64,000 nt of DNA, taken from the NCBI GenBank assembly GCA_947494145.1, contig CANLTZ010000008.1:1-64000 (forward strand). Direction: 5' to 3'. Shown one piece after another: positions 49,847 through 59,284 of this stretch. Source of the DNA: an uncultured Jannaschia sp. Its GTDB lineage: Bacteria > Pseudomonadota > Alphaproteobacteria > Rhodobacterales > Rhodobacteraceae. The position numbers and the translations under genes were made by a program. The stretch's first letter is position 1. Every line of letters starts with the position of its first letter. Below the pieces are notes generated by a model, which saw only the letters and a list, made by a program, of their open reading frames with translations, had not been told where the DNA came from and made no database searches.

Positions 49847-50269
49847 ATGTCGGAAGAAGCGCCACACCAGACTTTTGAATATCGCGTTGTACCCGCCCCC
49901 CGCAAAGGCGAGAAAGCCAAGGGCGTGCGCTCGGGCGAGGCGCGGTTTGCACTCGCAATGTCGCGCCTTTTCAACCGGATGGGCGCCGAGGGCTGGGAAT
50001 ATGTCCGCGCAGACACTTTGCCCGCCGAAGAACGGGTGGGCTTTGCCGGCAGCGAAATCCGCTATCACGCATTGCTGGTTTTTCGCCGCGCCCTGCCGCA
50101 ACCGGCCAAGGCCCCAGCCCCGCCTGAACAGATTGAGACGCCCACACCCCCCCTTATGCTGACGGCTCCACAGGCGGAATGGCAAGGCTTTGTCGAAGCC
50201 GATGTCGAGGATGCCGTCATCATCGACATCCTATCCGCCCGAGCCGAAACCAAGCCCGCCGCTGAGTGA
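49847..50269 (+). CDS. DUF4177-like small protein, second paralogue
   Basis: Protein of 140 residues. The N-terminal DUF4177-type core (about 8-82) has 'FEYRVVPAPRKGEKAKGVRSGEARF' and 'LFNRMGAEGWEYVRADTLP', nearly the same as the preceding gene. A proline-rich linker and an acidic C-terminal tail (about 90-140) are extra. The pair arose by tandem duplication, 91 bp apart. The function is unknown. Confidence 0.72.
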   Translation: MSEEAPHQTFEYRVVPAPRKGEKAKGVRSGEARFALAMSRLFNRMGAEGWEYVRADTLPAEERVGFAGSEIRYHALLVFRRALPQPAKAPAPPEQIETPTPPLMLTAPQAEWQGFVEADVEDAVIIDILSARAETKPAAE

Positions 50270-50303
50270 CGCGCAAATTGTCGCGCCCCGGTCCACCGCG
50301 CGC

Positions 50304-50567
50304 CTAGGCCTTCGGCACCGACAGGTCCATCGACAGCGCATGGATACGCTCCATCACATCGCCCAAGGCGGCATGGACCATGCGGTGACGGGCAATCCGC
50401 GACGCGCCTTCAAAGGCCGCGCTGCTTAGCACGACGTGCCAATGGCTCTCGCCCGAGCCATCATCACCGGCATGCCCGGCATGTTTCGCGCTCTCATTTC
50501 GGACCTCCAGATGGCTGGGCGCCAAGGTTGTTTCTAGCCGCGCGCGGATCACCGCCTCCAATGCCAT
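50304..50567 (-). CDS. bolA: BolA-family protein
   Basis: BolA-like protein of 87 residues, a partner of monothiol glutaredoxins in iron-sulfur cluster handling. Family features are 'SHWHVVLSSAAFEGASRIARHRMVHAALGDVMERIHALSM' (about 40-80), with the conserved F-E-G and R-H-R segments. It is divergent from the J-domain gene across 80 bp, the arrangement usual in Rhodobacterales ahead of cobS and cobT. Confidence 0.9.
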   Translation of the reverse strand: MALEAVIRARLETTLAPSHLEVRNESAKHAGHAGDDGSGESHWHVVLSSAAFEGASRIARHRMVHAALGDVMERIHALSMDLSVPKA

Positions 50568-50647
50568 ACTTTTTCCCCCCTAAAGGTCTTCCCAATGCGT
50601 TCCCAATGCTTAAACTCCACTGCCGCAGGCCGGAAGGGGGAACTAGC

Positions 50648-51262
50648 GTGACCAAATCGGATCCATTCAACTTCGACATGCGTGTTTCCACCGCCAAGAA
50701 GCGCAATCCGCGTGGAAAGCGGGGCATGTCGGGTGCCGTCGAAACCTCGACGCGCATCTGCGACCACGACGGTTGCGAGGAAGGCGGCAAGTACCGCGCG
50801 CCCAAAAGCCGGGACACGACCGACGATTATTACTGGTTCTGCAAGGACCATGTGCGCGAATACAACGCCAAGTGGTCTTTCTTCGATGGCGCCACCGAAG
50901 CCGAGATCGCCGCCCAGGAAGAACGCGACAAGGGCGGCACGAAGCCCTTCCGCAAAACGGTCGAGGAACGCGCCTGGGCCCGCCTGGGCATCGAAGACGC
51001 CCACCAGGTGCTGGGCGGCAACGCCACGCGCAATCCGGGCCGCGGCAGCGTGGGGCGCAAATTGCCGCCCACGGAACGCAAGGCGTTGGATATCCTGGAA
51101 GGCAAGGATGATTGGGATAAGGCCACGATCCGCAAGGCCTACAAGTCGCTGATCAAGGTGCTGCACCCGGATATGAATGGCGGCGACCGAAGCCAGGAAG
51201 AACAATTGTCCGAAGTCGTCTGGGCCTGGGATCAGCTCAAGGACAGCCGCAACTTCAAGTAG
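50648..51262 (+). CDS. J-domain (DnaJ-like) protein
   Basis: Protein of 204 residues, started at GTG 50648 (VTKSDPFNFDMRV) behind an AAGGGGG site. The N-terminal part contains a Cys/His-containing segment ('ICDHDGCEEGGKYRAP', then 'YYWFCKDHVREYN') that may bind a metal. The C-terminal J domain (about 150-204) has the H-P-D tripeptide in 'IKVLHPDMNGGD'. This short Rhodobacterales J protein is normally found beside bolA and cobS. It probably stimulates an Hsp70 for particular clients. Confidence 0.85.
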   Translation: MTKSDPFNFDMRVSTAKKRNPRGKRGMSGAVETSTRICDHDGCEEGGKYRAPKSRDTTDDYYWFCKDHVREYNAKWSFFDGATEAEIAAQEERDKGGTKPFRKTVEERAWARLGIEDAHQVLGGNATRNPGRGSVGRKLPPTERKALDILEGKDDWDKATIRKAYKSLIKVLHPDMNGGDRSQEEQLSEVVWAWDQLKDSRNFK

Positions 51263-51323
51263 CGCACGGCCTGCGGCATCCCGCCGCATCCCGCGCTGGA
51301 AGGTTTCGGGCGACGCTTCCGGG

Positions 51324-51674
51324 GTGCGTGTCTTCGTGCCCTTCTTCACGGCCCTTTCGCTGGTCTTGGCGCTGCTGGCCCCCAAAATGGGGGCTGCGGC
51401 AGCTGAGGTGATGCCTGGCGCGCTTCGGGTGATTGTCATCTGTGCCGGGACGACGATGCAGACCCTCGTGATCGATGCCCAAGGCAACGCGGTCGAACTG
51501 TCCGAAACCGGCCCTTGTATCGCTGTCGACCTCCCGTTGGCCACCGCGCCCGCGCCGTTCTGGCAAAGGCTGCAGCTGGCCTGGCAGCCCGATACGATTC
51601 AACCGCACCTGGCCCCGCAACCCGCCCCCCTTGATCACCGACCGCCCGGACGAGCGCCTCCGAAACCTGTCTGA
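51324..51674 (+). CDS. DUF2946-like small membrane/secreted protein
   Basis: Protein of about 116 residues if started at GTG 51324 (VRVFVPFFTALS). An N-terminal hydrophobic signal (about 1-25, ending A-A-A-A-E) is followed by 'VIVICAGTTMQTLVIDAQGNAV', the DUF2946 pattern. This family is usually found next to PepSY or copper/iron uptake genes, as here (the PepSY gene starts 36 bp later). The start codon is uncertain because the ribosome site is weak. Confidence 0.6.
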   Translation: MRVFVPFFTALSLVLALLAPKMGAAAAEVMPGALRVIVICAGTTMQTLVIDAQGNAVELSETGPCIAVDLPLATAPAPFWQRLQLAWQPDTIQPHLAPQPAPLDHRPPGRAPPKPV

Positions 51675-51709
51675 AGAACACCTCACAACCTTCTGACAGG
51701 AAAGATATC

Positions 51710-53017
51710 ATGACCGACATCCAAATCGCGGAGCCTATCCGCGACACCGCGTCCGCGCGCGGCGGCACCTTTTATCGTCTCGTGTGGAAATGGCACTTCT
51801 TGGCCAGCTTGTACGTGCTGCCCTTCATGCTGCTTCTGGGCCTAACTGGCGGCCTGTACCTCTACAAACCTTCGATTGAGCGCTGGCTCTATGCCGACCT
51901 GCTGACGATTGAGGCCCAGGGCACGCCCCTGCCCCTCGACACACAACTCGCCGCGTTCGACACCGTGGCGGCCCCCAGCCGCATCCGCGAACTACAGGTC
52001 AGCGACAATCCGACGGCGACGACCCGCATTGAATATGACGACGCCAATGGTACCCGTACCTACGGATATGTGGACCCTTATAGCGGTGAGGTGCTGGGCC
52101 TCATGGCCCGCGATGGCATGTTCATGCGCCAAGTCCAGAACTTGCACGGAGAGCTGATGCTGGGCGGTTTCGGCACCAAGCTCGTCGAACTGGCCGCCCA
52201 TTGGGCCGTGGTGATGTTCATCACCGGCGCCGTGCTGTGGTGGCCGCGCGGGCGCAAGAACGTCATCGTCACGCCTGCGGGGCGTGGGCGGACCTTCTCG
52301 CGATCGAGCCATATGTTCACCGGCATGTTAGCCACAATCCTGGTGGTCCCGATCCTGATCACCGGGCTACCCTGGACGGATATCTGGGGCGGTGGGCTCG
52401 ACCGGGTGCAGAAGGCCACCGGGCAATCCAGTGTCTCGCTGAAATGGGGCGGCGACGTGCCTGGCTCCACCCTTGATGCGGACGGCCCCATCTCGCTCGA
52501 TGCGGCCATCGCCATCGCGAGGGCCGAAGGCATCGTGGCACCCATCGCTTTGCGCCCTGCCCGCGATGCGGAAGGGTCGCATTGGGTGGGCTCGGCCAGC
52601 ACCAACCGCACCGAACAGTCGGAGTTGGTCATCGACCAATATAGCGGCACCGTCCTTGCCCGGATCGACTTCGCCGACAATCCGGCGCTCGCCAAAGCCG
52701 TAAGTTGGGGGATCAGCTTTCACCGGGGCGAGGCCTATGGCTGGCTCAACATCGCCCAGAATACCCTGGCGGCCCTTCTGGCCGTAGCCCTGGCCGTCAG
52801 CGGCTTTGTGGCTTGGTGGATGCGTCGCCCTGAAGGCAGCCTGGGTGTGCCCCAGGCGCCCGACACGGCGCTGGGCTGGCCCATGGCCGCGCTAACGGTG
52901 GCTCTGATGCTGCTCTTGCCGCTCATGGGGGCGAGTTTGCTGCTGGCCCTGGCGCTCGATTGGGTGATCTTCAAACGTCTCGGCTGGTTCCGAGCCTCGG
53001 CCACCCCAGCGGAATAG
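51710..53017 (+). CDS. PepSY-associated TM protein (iron-uptake related)
   Basis: Membrane protein of 435 residues with about four strong membrane helices (about 25-50, 160-180, 205-225, 345-370) plus a C-terminal hydrophobic pair (about 385-425). The periplasmic loops carry PepSY-type repeats ('GYVDPYSGEVLGLM', 'LVIDQYSGTVLARIDF') and a histidine-bearing segment 'WGISFHRGEAYGWLN'. The layout matches PiuB/FsqB-like siderophore reductase-type proteins. It is likely co-transcribed with the DUF2946 gene. It may reduce ferric siderophores; this is inferred. Confidence 0.8.
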   Translation: MTDIQIAEPIRDTASARGGTFYRLVWKWHFLASLYVLPFMLLLGLTGGLYLYKPSIERWLYADLLTIEAQGTPLPLDTQLAAFDTVAAPSRIRELQVSDNPTATTRIEYDDANGTRTYGYVDPYSGEVLGLMARDGMFMRQVQNLHGELMLGGFGTKLVELAAHWAVVMFITGAVLWWPRGRKNVIVTPAGRGRTFSRSSHMFTGMLATILVVPILITGLPWTDIWGGGLDRVQKATGQSSVSLKWGGDVPGSTLDADGPISLDAAIAIARAEGIVAPIALRPARDAEGSHWVGSASTNRTEQSELVIDQYSGTVLARIDFADNPALAKAVSWGISFHRGEAYGWLNIAQNTLAALLAVALAVSGFVAWWMRRPEGSLGVPQAPDTALGWPMAALTVALMLLLPLMGASLLLALALDWVIFKRLGWFRASATPAE

Positions 53018-53019
53018 CG

Positions 53020-54228
53020 TCAGGCATGGCGGCTGGTGGGGGCGTCTTCCTCCACCAGCCGTGCGTCCAACCAATCCTGTAAAGCGGGCTCCACCCGGCT
53101 GAGCGATGGCGGCCGGTAAGGCCAAATCCCGTCGCGTCCCTTCGCCTCGAACGCCCAACGCGCTTTGACGCTGCCATGCACCTGCGCCAGGTCGGTCGGC
53201 CCCTCGCGATCATGGCCCAGGCGCCGCATCAGCGCGGCAAACAGACCCCCCTTTGGCACGGCGGTATTGGTGAGTGATCCGAACGGGTCCTGTTGCCCTA
53301 CCAAGGCCGCGCGCACAGCCGGGTCGAATCGCAACCGCGCCGCCTCGGCGCCTTCCATGACCCATTCGAGTGCGATGGACGACAGCGCGGTGATGTCGCC
53401 GCCCCCGCCCACGGCCCCATGGTCACCGGCAAAGTAACGCTCCTGATAAGGCAGATTCTCGGGGTCCTTGCCCTTGTTCAAGATGGGCAGGTTGTCCCAA
53501 TGCGTCGGCTCAAACTCGCGCCGCCGCTCATCCAAGGCCACCGCGTGGCGCGCCGATTCCACCATGCTGGACAGGGCAGCGTTGTGAAAACGGTAGCGCC
53601 GGTTCACCAGACTCGCCAAGGCGAACCGCTTGGGCAGGCCCAGCGCGCCCACCGAATCCCATACACCCAGATAAGCGATGCGCAGCAAGAACGGGTCCTT
53701 CGACCCTTCCTCGGCGTAGATCTTCGCATCCTCCGGGCTAGTCATCAGATCGGGCGACATCTGTGCCCTAAAGCGCTGGCTTTCGACACTGTCAGGATGC
53801 GTGGTCGGGTCGCCCCTGCGGCGATAGCGCGCGACGATCTTATCCAGATTGTTGAGCCCTGCGCGCGGCAGAAGCCCCGAAGATCGGATCAACCCCGTCA
53901 ACGACCGCGCGGTGAACGCGCCGCGCGAAAAACCGAAAATGTAGATCTCATCCCCCGGCTCATAGAGGAAAACCAAATGGGTGTAGGCCTCCACCACGTT
54001 CTCGATCAACCCCAACCCCATGAGCCCGCCCAGCAGTTGATCCGCCTTGCGCCCAAGCCAGGTCACGCCCCGCTTTCCCGTGCCCACGCCCGGCACGTAA
54101 ATCGGCACCTGTGGGATGTCGTCGCTGTCGACCGGGCGCAGCGCACGCCCCAAATGAACCACGTTTGTTGGCGTCGCGCTTGACGCGCTGTTCCAGGTGC
54201 CGTCGCACAGAATGACAATCCGTTTCAT
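53020..54228 (-). CDS. DUF2235 alpha/beta hydrolase
   Basis: Protein of 402 residues from the ATG at 54228 ([13 protein letters not shown]). The family start '[11 protein letters not shown]' and the nucleophile motif '[12 protein letters not shown]' (G-x-S-x-G, about 102-113) are both present. DUF2235 proteins include phospholipase-type T6SS effectors and free-standing hydrolases. No T6SS gene is in view and no signal peptide is seen. It converges with the PepSY gene and is divergent from cobS. Confidence 0.85.
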   Translation of the reverse strand: MKRIVILCDGTWNSASSATPTNVVHLGRALRPVDSDDIPQVPIYVPGVGTGKRGVTWLGRKADQLLGGLMGLGLIENVVEAYTHLVFLYEPGDEIYIFGFSRGAFTARSLTGLIRSSGLLPRAGLNNLDKIVARYRRRGDPTTHPDSVESQRFRAQMSPDLMTSPEDAKIYAEEGSKDPFLLRIAYLGVWDSVGALGLPKRFALASLVNRRYRFHNAALSSMVESARHAVALDERRREFEPTHWDNLPILNKGKDPENLPYQERYFAGDHGAVGGGGDITALSSIALEWVMEGAEAARLRFDPAVRAALVGQQDPFGSLTNTAVPKGGLFAALMRRLGHDREGPTDLAQVHGSVKARWAFEAKGRDGIWPYRPPSLSRVEPALQDWLDARLVEEDAPTSRHA

Positions 54229-54321
54229 GCCGCATGCGTAACACAGCGGCTTGATCTGCGCTTCCCCTTGCACCGTCCCACCTTATGTTGCACTCCGACC
54301 GGCGGCTGGAAGGAGACCGAG

Positions 54322-55308
54322 ATGGCGGATGGCAGCATGGATATGAACGCAAAACCCACCCGCGACATTTCGGTGCGCGAGGTCTTCGGGATCGACAGCG
54401 ACATGGCGATCAAGGGCTTCGAAGAGGCCAGCGACCGCGTGCCGGCCATCGACACGACCTATAAATTCGACCCGGATACCACGCTGGCAATCTTGGCGGG
54501 CTTCGGCTGGAACCGCCGGGTGATGATCCAGGGCTACCACGGCACCGGCAAGTCGACCCATATCGAACAGGTCGCCGCGCGACTGAATTGGCCCGCCGTG
54601 CGCGTGAACCTCGACAGCCATATCAGCCGAATCGACCTGATCGGCAAGGACGCCATCAAGTTGAAGGACGGCGTGCAAGTCACTGAGTTCCATGAAGGCA
54701 TCTTGCCCTGGGCCCTGCGCAACCCCGTGGCCATCGTCTTCGACGAATACGATGCGGGCCGCGCTGACGTCATGTTCGTCATACAGCGGGTGCTGGAACA
54801 TGACGGCAAGCTGACGCTGATGGATCAGAACGAAATCATCACGCCTCACCCGTCCTTCCGGTTGTTTGCAACGGCCAACACGGTCGGTTTGGGCGACACC
54901 ACCGGCCTGTACCACGGCACCCAGCAGATCAACCAAGCCCAGATGGACCGTTGGAGCCTTGTGGCCACGCTCAACTACCTCAGCCACGACGCCGAGGCCG
55001 CCATCGTCCTGTCCAAGCAGCCCCATTACAACACCGAGAAAGGCCGCCAGACCGTCAGTCGGATGGTCACCGTCGCGGACCTTACGCGAACGGCCTTCAT
55101 GAATGGCGACCTTTCGACGGTGATGTCGCCCCGCACGGTCCTGGCTTGGGCCCAAAACGCGGAAATCTTCCGCGATGTGGGCTATGCTTTCCGCCTGACA
55201 TTCCTCAACAAATGCGATGAATTGGAACGCCAGACCGTAGCAGAATTCTACCAACGCTGCTTCGACGAAGAACTGCCCGAAAGCGCGGCTAGCATGTCGC
55301 TGGGGTGA
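54322..55308 (+). CDS. cobS: CobS, cobaltochelatase AAA+ subunit
   Basis: AAA+ subunit of 328 residues of the aerobic cobaltochelatase that inserts Co2+ into hydrogenobyrinate a,c-diamide in vitamin B12 synthesis. Started at ATG 54322 ([15 protein letters not shown]) behind GGAAGGAG. Walker A is '[14 protein letters not shown]' (about 74-87), Walker B '[11 protein letters not shown]' (about 138-148), and sensor 1 '[11 protein letters not shown]'. The partner cobT lies 0.7 kb downstream in the same direction. Its TGA overlaps the start of the racemase-like gene. Confidence 0.95.
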   Translation: MADGSMDMNAKPTRDISVREVFGIDSDMAIKGFEEASDRVPAIDTTYKFDPDTTLAILAGFGWNRRVMIQGYHGTGKSTHIEQVAARLNWPAVRVNLDSHISRIDLIGKDAIKLKDGVQVTEFHEGILPWALRNPVAIVFDEYDAGRADVMFVIQRVLEHDGKLTLMDQNEIITPHPSFRLFATANTVGLGDTTGLYHGTQQINQAQMDRWSLVATLNYLSHDAEAAIVLSKQPHYNTEKGRQTVSRMVTVADLTRTAFMNGDLSTVMSPRTVLAWAQNAEIFRDVGYAFRLTFLNKCDELERQTVAEFYQRCFDEELPESAASMSLG

Positions 55309-56030
55309 TGGCCCGTCCCCTCCACATCGGATTGATCGGAGGGATCGGGGTCGCAGCGACTGTTGTGTATTACCAACGTATCGCGGCCCAGGTCGCGGCC
55401 CGCGGTCAAGTCATGAAGCTCACCATCGCGCATTGCGATAGCAAGACCTTGGTGAACAACAATCTGTCGGGTGACCGAGATGCGCAGGCCGAAATTTTTG
55501 CCTCCCTGATCGGCGAACTGGCCGGGGCGGGATGCGATTGCGCGACGATTACGTCGCTTGGCGGGCATTTCTGTTTCGCGGAGACGGTTGCCCGATCATC
55601 TCTGCCCCTGGTTTCGGCCATTACGCCGCTCGATGCGTATTTCAGGCGTCTCGGCTTCCACCGGGTCGGTCTGCTGGGCACCGCGTCCGTGATGCGGACA
55701 CGCGTGTTCGGTGGTCTTTCCGATACGGAAACGGTGGTGCCCGAGCCGAGCCTTGACGATGTCGGCCGCGCGTATCAGGAAATGGCCGTCTCTGGGATCT
55801 GTGATGACACCAGCCGCGCGTTCTTCCATAATGTCGGTCGCGAGATGATCGAAGAACAAGGTGCCGATGCGGTCGCGTTGGTCGGGACCGATCTAGGCCT
55901 TGCCTTTGCGGACATGGATCCCGGCTATCCCGTGGTGGATGCGGTTGACCCGCATGTGACAGCCCTGGTCGGGTTGGCCACCGGAGAGACATCGTTGGAC
56001 CACGTCGTCGGCGAGAAAGGCAGCACATGA
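55308..56030 (+). CDS. Asp/Glu racemase-superfamily protein lacking both catalytic cysteines
   Basis: Protein of 240 residues (ATG 55308; a GTG 3 bp earlier is possible) with the aspartate/glutamate racemase fold. The glycine-rich start '[17 protein letters not shown]' is normal. At the first active-site position the usual C-N-T-x-H region reads 'ITSLGGH' and at the second the usual G-C-T-E reads 'VGTDLG', so neither cysteine is present. It may be inactive as a racemase or act on another substrate. It sits between cobS and cobT with overlaps on both sides (1 bp and 4 bp). Confidence 0.75.
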   Translation: MARPLHIGLIGGIGVAATVVYYQRIAAQVAARGQVMKLTIAHCDSKTLVNNNLSGDRDAQAEIFASLIGELAGAGCDCATITSLGGHFCFAETVARSSLPLVSAITPLDAYFRRLGFHRVGLLGTASVMRTRVFGGLSDTETVVPEPSLDDVGRAYQEMAVSGICDDTSRAFFHNVGREMIEEQGADAVALVGTDLGLAFADMDPGYPVVDAVDPHVTALVGLATGETSLDHVVGEKGST

Positions 56031-57898
56031 CCAAGCCCAGCGATAACCCCGCCGATCCGTTCAAAAAGGCCCTGTCTGAAGCCACCAAGACCATGGCCGA
56101 CGACCCGGATTTGGCCGTCACCTATTCGGTGGATCCGCCGGGCATGACAAATGAGTCTGTCCGCTTGCCCCAAGTCAGCCGCCGCATGACACGCGACGAG
56201 GTGCTGCTGGCCCGCGGCACAGCTGATGCCTATGCCCTGCGCCACCGCCACCACGACAGCGGCGTGAACGCGCGCTACCTGCCCCAGGGCAACATGGCGC
56301 GCGAACTTTACGACGCCATGGAAGTTGCCCGCTGCGAAGCCGTTGGGGCCCGCGACATGCCCGGCACGGCGGGAAATATCGACGCCAAAATCGGGGTGGA
56401 GGCGACGCGCAAAGGCTATGCCGACGTCTCCGACAAGGCGCAGATCCCGCTGGCCGCTGCGGCGGGCTACTGGATCCGCCAGATGGCCACGGGCCGCGAC
56501 CTGCCCAAGGGCGCAGAAAACGCGCTGGAACTCTGGCGCGGTTTCATTGAGGAATCCACCGGCGACCGGCTCGACAGCTTGCGAGATGTTCTGTCCGACC
56601 AACAGGCCTTCGCCAAACTGGCCCGCCAACTGATCGACGATCTGGGCTATGGCGACCAGCTCGGCGACGACCCCGACATGGAAGACGAGGACCAGGAAGA
56701 AGAAGGCCAAGCCGAAGAAGACCAGCAGGAGCCCGATTCAACCGGCGAAGACGACAGCCAGGAAGACGACGAAGCCGCCCCCGAACAAAGCCAAGACCAG
56801 CAGGACGACCCGAGCCAGGCCCAGGTTTCCATGGATGACATGGCCGACCAGGAAGCCGGCGAAGAGGCCGAGATGCCCGAGGCCGATGAGGCCATGGACC
56901 CGCCGCCGCCTGCCCCGGTCTCGGAAGCGGACCCGAACTACACCATCTTCAGCGACAAGAACGATGAGATCATCGGCGCCGAAGATCTGGCCGAACCCGC
57001 TGAGTTGGAACGCCTGCGCGCCTATCTCGACCAACAGCTGGAGCCGCTGAAGGGTGCCGTGTCTCGCCTGGCCAACCGCCTGCAACGTCGGCTCCAAGCC
57101 CAGCAGAACAGGTCTTGGGAATTCGACCTGGAAGAAGGCATCCTCGATGCGGGCCGTCTTGCCCGCGTCGTGGCCAACCCCACCACCCCGCTCAGCTTCA
57201 AGATGGAGCGGGATACCGAATTCCGCGACACGGCTGTCACGCTGCTTTTGGACAATTCCGGCTCCATGCGGGGGCGGCCGATTTCCATCGCGGCGATCTG
57301 CGCCGATGTGCTGGCGCGCACGCTGGAACGCTGCGGCGTGAAGGTGGAGATTCTGGGCTTCACCACCCGCGCCTGGAAAGGCGGGCTCGCACGCGAAGAA
57401 TGGCTTAAGGAAGGCCGCCCCTCGACACCCGGGCGCCTCAATGACCTGCGCCACATCATCTACAAATCCGCCGATGCCCCCTGGCGCCGCGTCCGGCCCA
57501 ATCTGGGCCTCATGATGAAAGAGGGATTGCTGAAGGAAAACATCGACGGCGAGGCGCTGGAATGGGCCCATCGCCGCCTGTCCGCCCGCCCCGAAGCGCG
57601 GAAAATCCTGATGGTGATTTCCGACGGCGCGCCGGTCGACGATTCCACGCTGTCGGTCAACCCCGCCAATTACCTCGAAAAGCACCTGCGCGACGTGATC
57701 GCCATGGTCGAAAAACGCAAAGCGGTGGAGCTTTTGGCCATCGGCATCGGCCATGACGTGACCCGCTACTATGACCGGGCGGTCACCATCACCGATGTCG
57801 AACAGCTTGCCGGGGCCATGACCGAGCAATTGGCCGCCTTGTTCGATGCCGATCCACGGGCGCGGGCCCGGGTCATGGGGATGCGCCGGGCGTCTTGA
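56027..57898 (+). CDS. cobT: CobT, cobaltochelatase subunit
   Basis: Subunit of 623 residues of the aerobic cobaltochelatase; works with CobS as a chaperone-like complex driving CobN. The N-terminal helical domain (about 1-200) leads into a long acidic low-complexity linker (about 208-300, rich in E, D and Q). A C-terminal VWA domain follows with the MIDAS motif '[13 protein letters not shown]' near 400-412 and '[15 protein letters not shown]' later. Length and layout are typical. The ATG overlaps the preceding stop (ATGA). Confidence 0.95.
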   Translation: MTKPSDNPADPFKKALSEATKTMADDPDLAVTYSVDPPGMTNESVRLPQVSRRMTRDEVLLARGTADAYALRHRHHDSGVNARYLPQGNMARELYDAMEVARCEAVGARDMPGTAGNIDAKIGVEATRKGYADVSDKAQIPLAAAAGYWIRQMATGRDLPKGAENALELWRGFIEESTGDRLDSLRDVLSDQQAFAKLARQLIDDLGYGDQLGDDPDMEDEDQEEEGQAEEDQQEPDSTGEDDSQEDDEAAPEQSQDQQDDPSQAQVSMDDMADQEAGEEAEMPEADEAMDPPPPAPVSEADPNYTIFSDKNDEIIGAEDLAEPAELERLRAYLDQQLEPLKGAVSRLANRLQRRLQAQQNRSWEFDLEEGILDAGRLARVVANPTTPLSFKMERDTEFRDTAVTLLLDNSGSMRGRPISIAAICADVLARTLERCGVKVEILGFTTRAWKGGLAREEWLKEGRPSTPGRLNDLRHIIYKSADAPWRRVRPNLGLMMKEGLLKENIDGEALEWAHRRLSARPEARKILMVISDGAPVDDSTLSVNPANYLEKHLRDVIAMVEKRKAVELLAIGIGHDVTRYYDRAVTITDVEQLAGAMTEQLAALFDADPRARARVMGMRRAS

Positions 57899-57945
57899 GC
57901 GGTGCACCTATTTGGTGGTGGCGGCACGGGGGCCAGCCCACCCCG

Positions 57946-57966
57946 CCCCCGGATATTTTCGTCAGG
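57946..57966 (-). repeat. Dispersed intergenic motif, copy 2
   Basis: On the minus strand this reads CCTGACGAAAATATCCGGGG; it matches copies 1 and 3 in the order CCTGnC, A-run, TAT/TAC, C3-G run. It lies between cobT and the EEP-family gene. Confidence 0.55.
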
Positions 57967-58047
57967 AAAAAATATGGCCGTTTGGGAGATGGGCAGCGCT
58001 GCCCTTATGGTGAGGGCGCGGCCTTTGCAGCATAGGAGCCGTGCGTC

Positions 58048-59226
58048 ATGACAACCAACCTCCGCCTTTGTACCTTTAACGTCGAAAACCTGTTCCGCCG
58101 CTTCGACTTCGGCGCATTCACCGATGAGCAGGCCCAGAGCTACCTGCCCCCTGTGGTCCGCTTCCTGAGCGATTTCGGCGATGGTGACCTCTCCAAATTC
58201 GACGATTTCAAACGCATGATGGAAACCGCCGCCATCGCCCAATACGACGATCACCGACAGCACACGGCGCTGGCGCTCACGGCAGCGGATGCGCATCTGT
58301 ATTGCCTGCAAGAGGTGGATAATCTCGATGCGCTCAACCGCTTTTGGGCGCTTTACGTGAATAAGATCGGCAAGCTGGGGGACTTTCCCAATTTCGTCTT
58401 GCAGGAAGGCGACGATATGCGCGGCATCGATGTGGCGGCCGTGTCGCGCGATATCGTGCCGGTCTATGCCCGATCCCATGCGGCGCTGACGCGGGGCGAC
58501 CTGACCCGAAATGACAGCCGATATCCGACCGCAAATGCCCTTCTGGACCGGTTCCCGCTTGCGCGCGATAAGGTCGACAACCTGCGTGGCCGTGTTTTCC
58601 GCCGCGACGCACTTGAATTGGAAATCGAAAAGGCGGGTTGGGACGACCGCATCACCGTGATCAACTGCCATTTCAAATCTATGGGCGGGCGGTCGCGCAA
58701 CAAGATCGGGATGCGCCAGCTTGAGGCGATCGCTGTGCGCGCCATTCTGGAGCGCAAATTCGACGACCCGGCCAGCGCGCTTTGGGTCGTTTGCGGTGAT
58801 CTCAACTCCTACCGGGGCGTCGTGAAATACAGCACCGACGACACGCCCCGCATCGAAGACGAAGCCGCCGATGGCGATGGCGACGGCTCGGGCAGCTTGC
58901 GCGGCAACGGCCAATCGGGCCTAGACCCATTGCTCGCCGATGGCTTCGGGCAAGACCTGCTGGCCGATCTGCCCCCAGATACCCGCTGGACCCACTACTA
59001 TGCCGGTGCCCGCCACAAGACCCAGCTTGACCATGTCATCGCTTCACCCGCCATGGCTCGCAAGATGGTTGGCCCCGTTCAGATCATCCGCCAGGGGGTG
59101 CCCTTTCGCGTGCCCGGCACCGACGGCATCGCCCGCTATCCCCGTATCGGCTGGGACCGGCCCAAAGCGTCGGACCATTGCCCTGTCACCGTGGAATTCT
59201 CTGCCGCCAACCAACCCGTGACCTGA
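58048..59226 (+). CDS. Endonuclease/exonuclease/phosphatase (EEP) family protein
   Basis: Protein of 392 residues of the EEP superfamily (metal-dependent phosphodiesterase/phosphatase fold). Active-site segments are 'CTFNVENLFR' (about 8-17), 'LYCLQEVDNL' (Glu), 'INCHFKSMGGRS' (His), 'VCGDLNSY' (D-x-N) and the final 'SDHCPVTVEF' (Asp-His). All core residues are present. The substrate could be a nucleic acid, a sugar phosphate or a lipid. The gene stands alone after cobT, with its own spacer. Confidence 0.85.
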   Translation: MTTNLRLCTFNVENLFRRFDFGAFTDEQAQSYLPPVVRFLSDFGDGDLSKFDDFKRMMETAAIAQYDDHRQHTALALTAADAHLYCLQEVDNLDALNRFWALYVNKIGKLGDFPNFVLQEGDDMRGIDVAAVSRDIVPVYARSHAALTRGDLTRNDSRYPTANALLDRFPLARDKVDNLRGRVFRRDALELEIEKAGWDDRITVINCHFKSMGGRSRNKIGMRQLEAIAVRAILERKFDDPASALWVVCGDLNSYRGVVKYSTDDTPRIEDEAADGDGDGSGSLRGNGQSGLDPLLADGFGQDLLADLPPDTRWTHYYAGARHKTQLDHVIASPAMARKMVGPVQIIRQGVPFRVPGTDGIARYPRIGWDRPKASDHCPVTVEFSAANQPVT

Positions 59227-59284
59227 CGCGCCTTCCACCGCGAGCGCCCGTCCTCTATGTCCCGAGGCCAGGAGGTCCGCGCCC

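Noticed and set aside
54283-55254. Minus-strand frame opposite cobS
   Set aside because: cobS has complete AAA+ motifs and a good ribosome site; the antisense frame has none.
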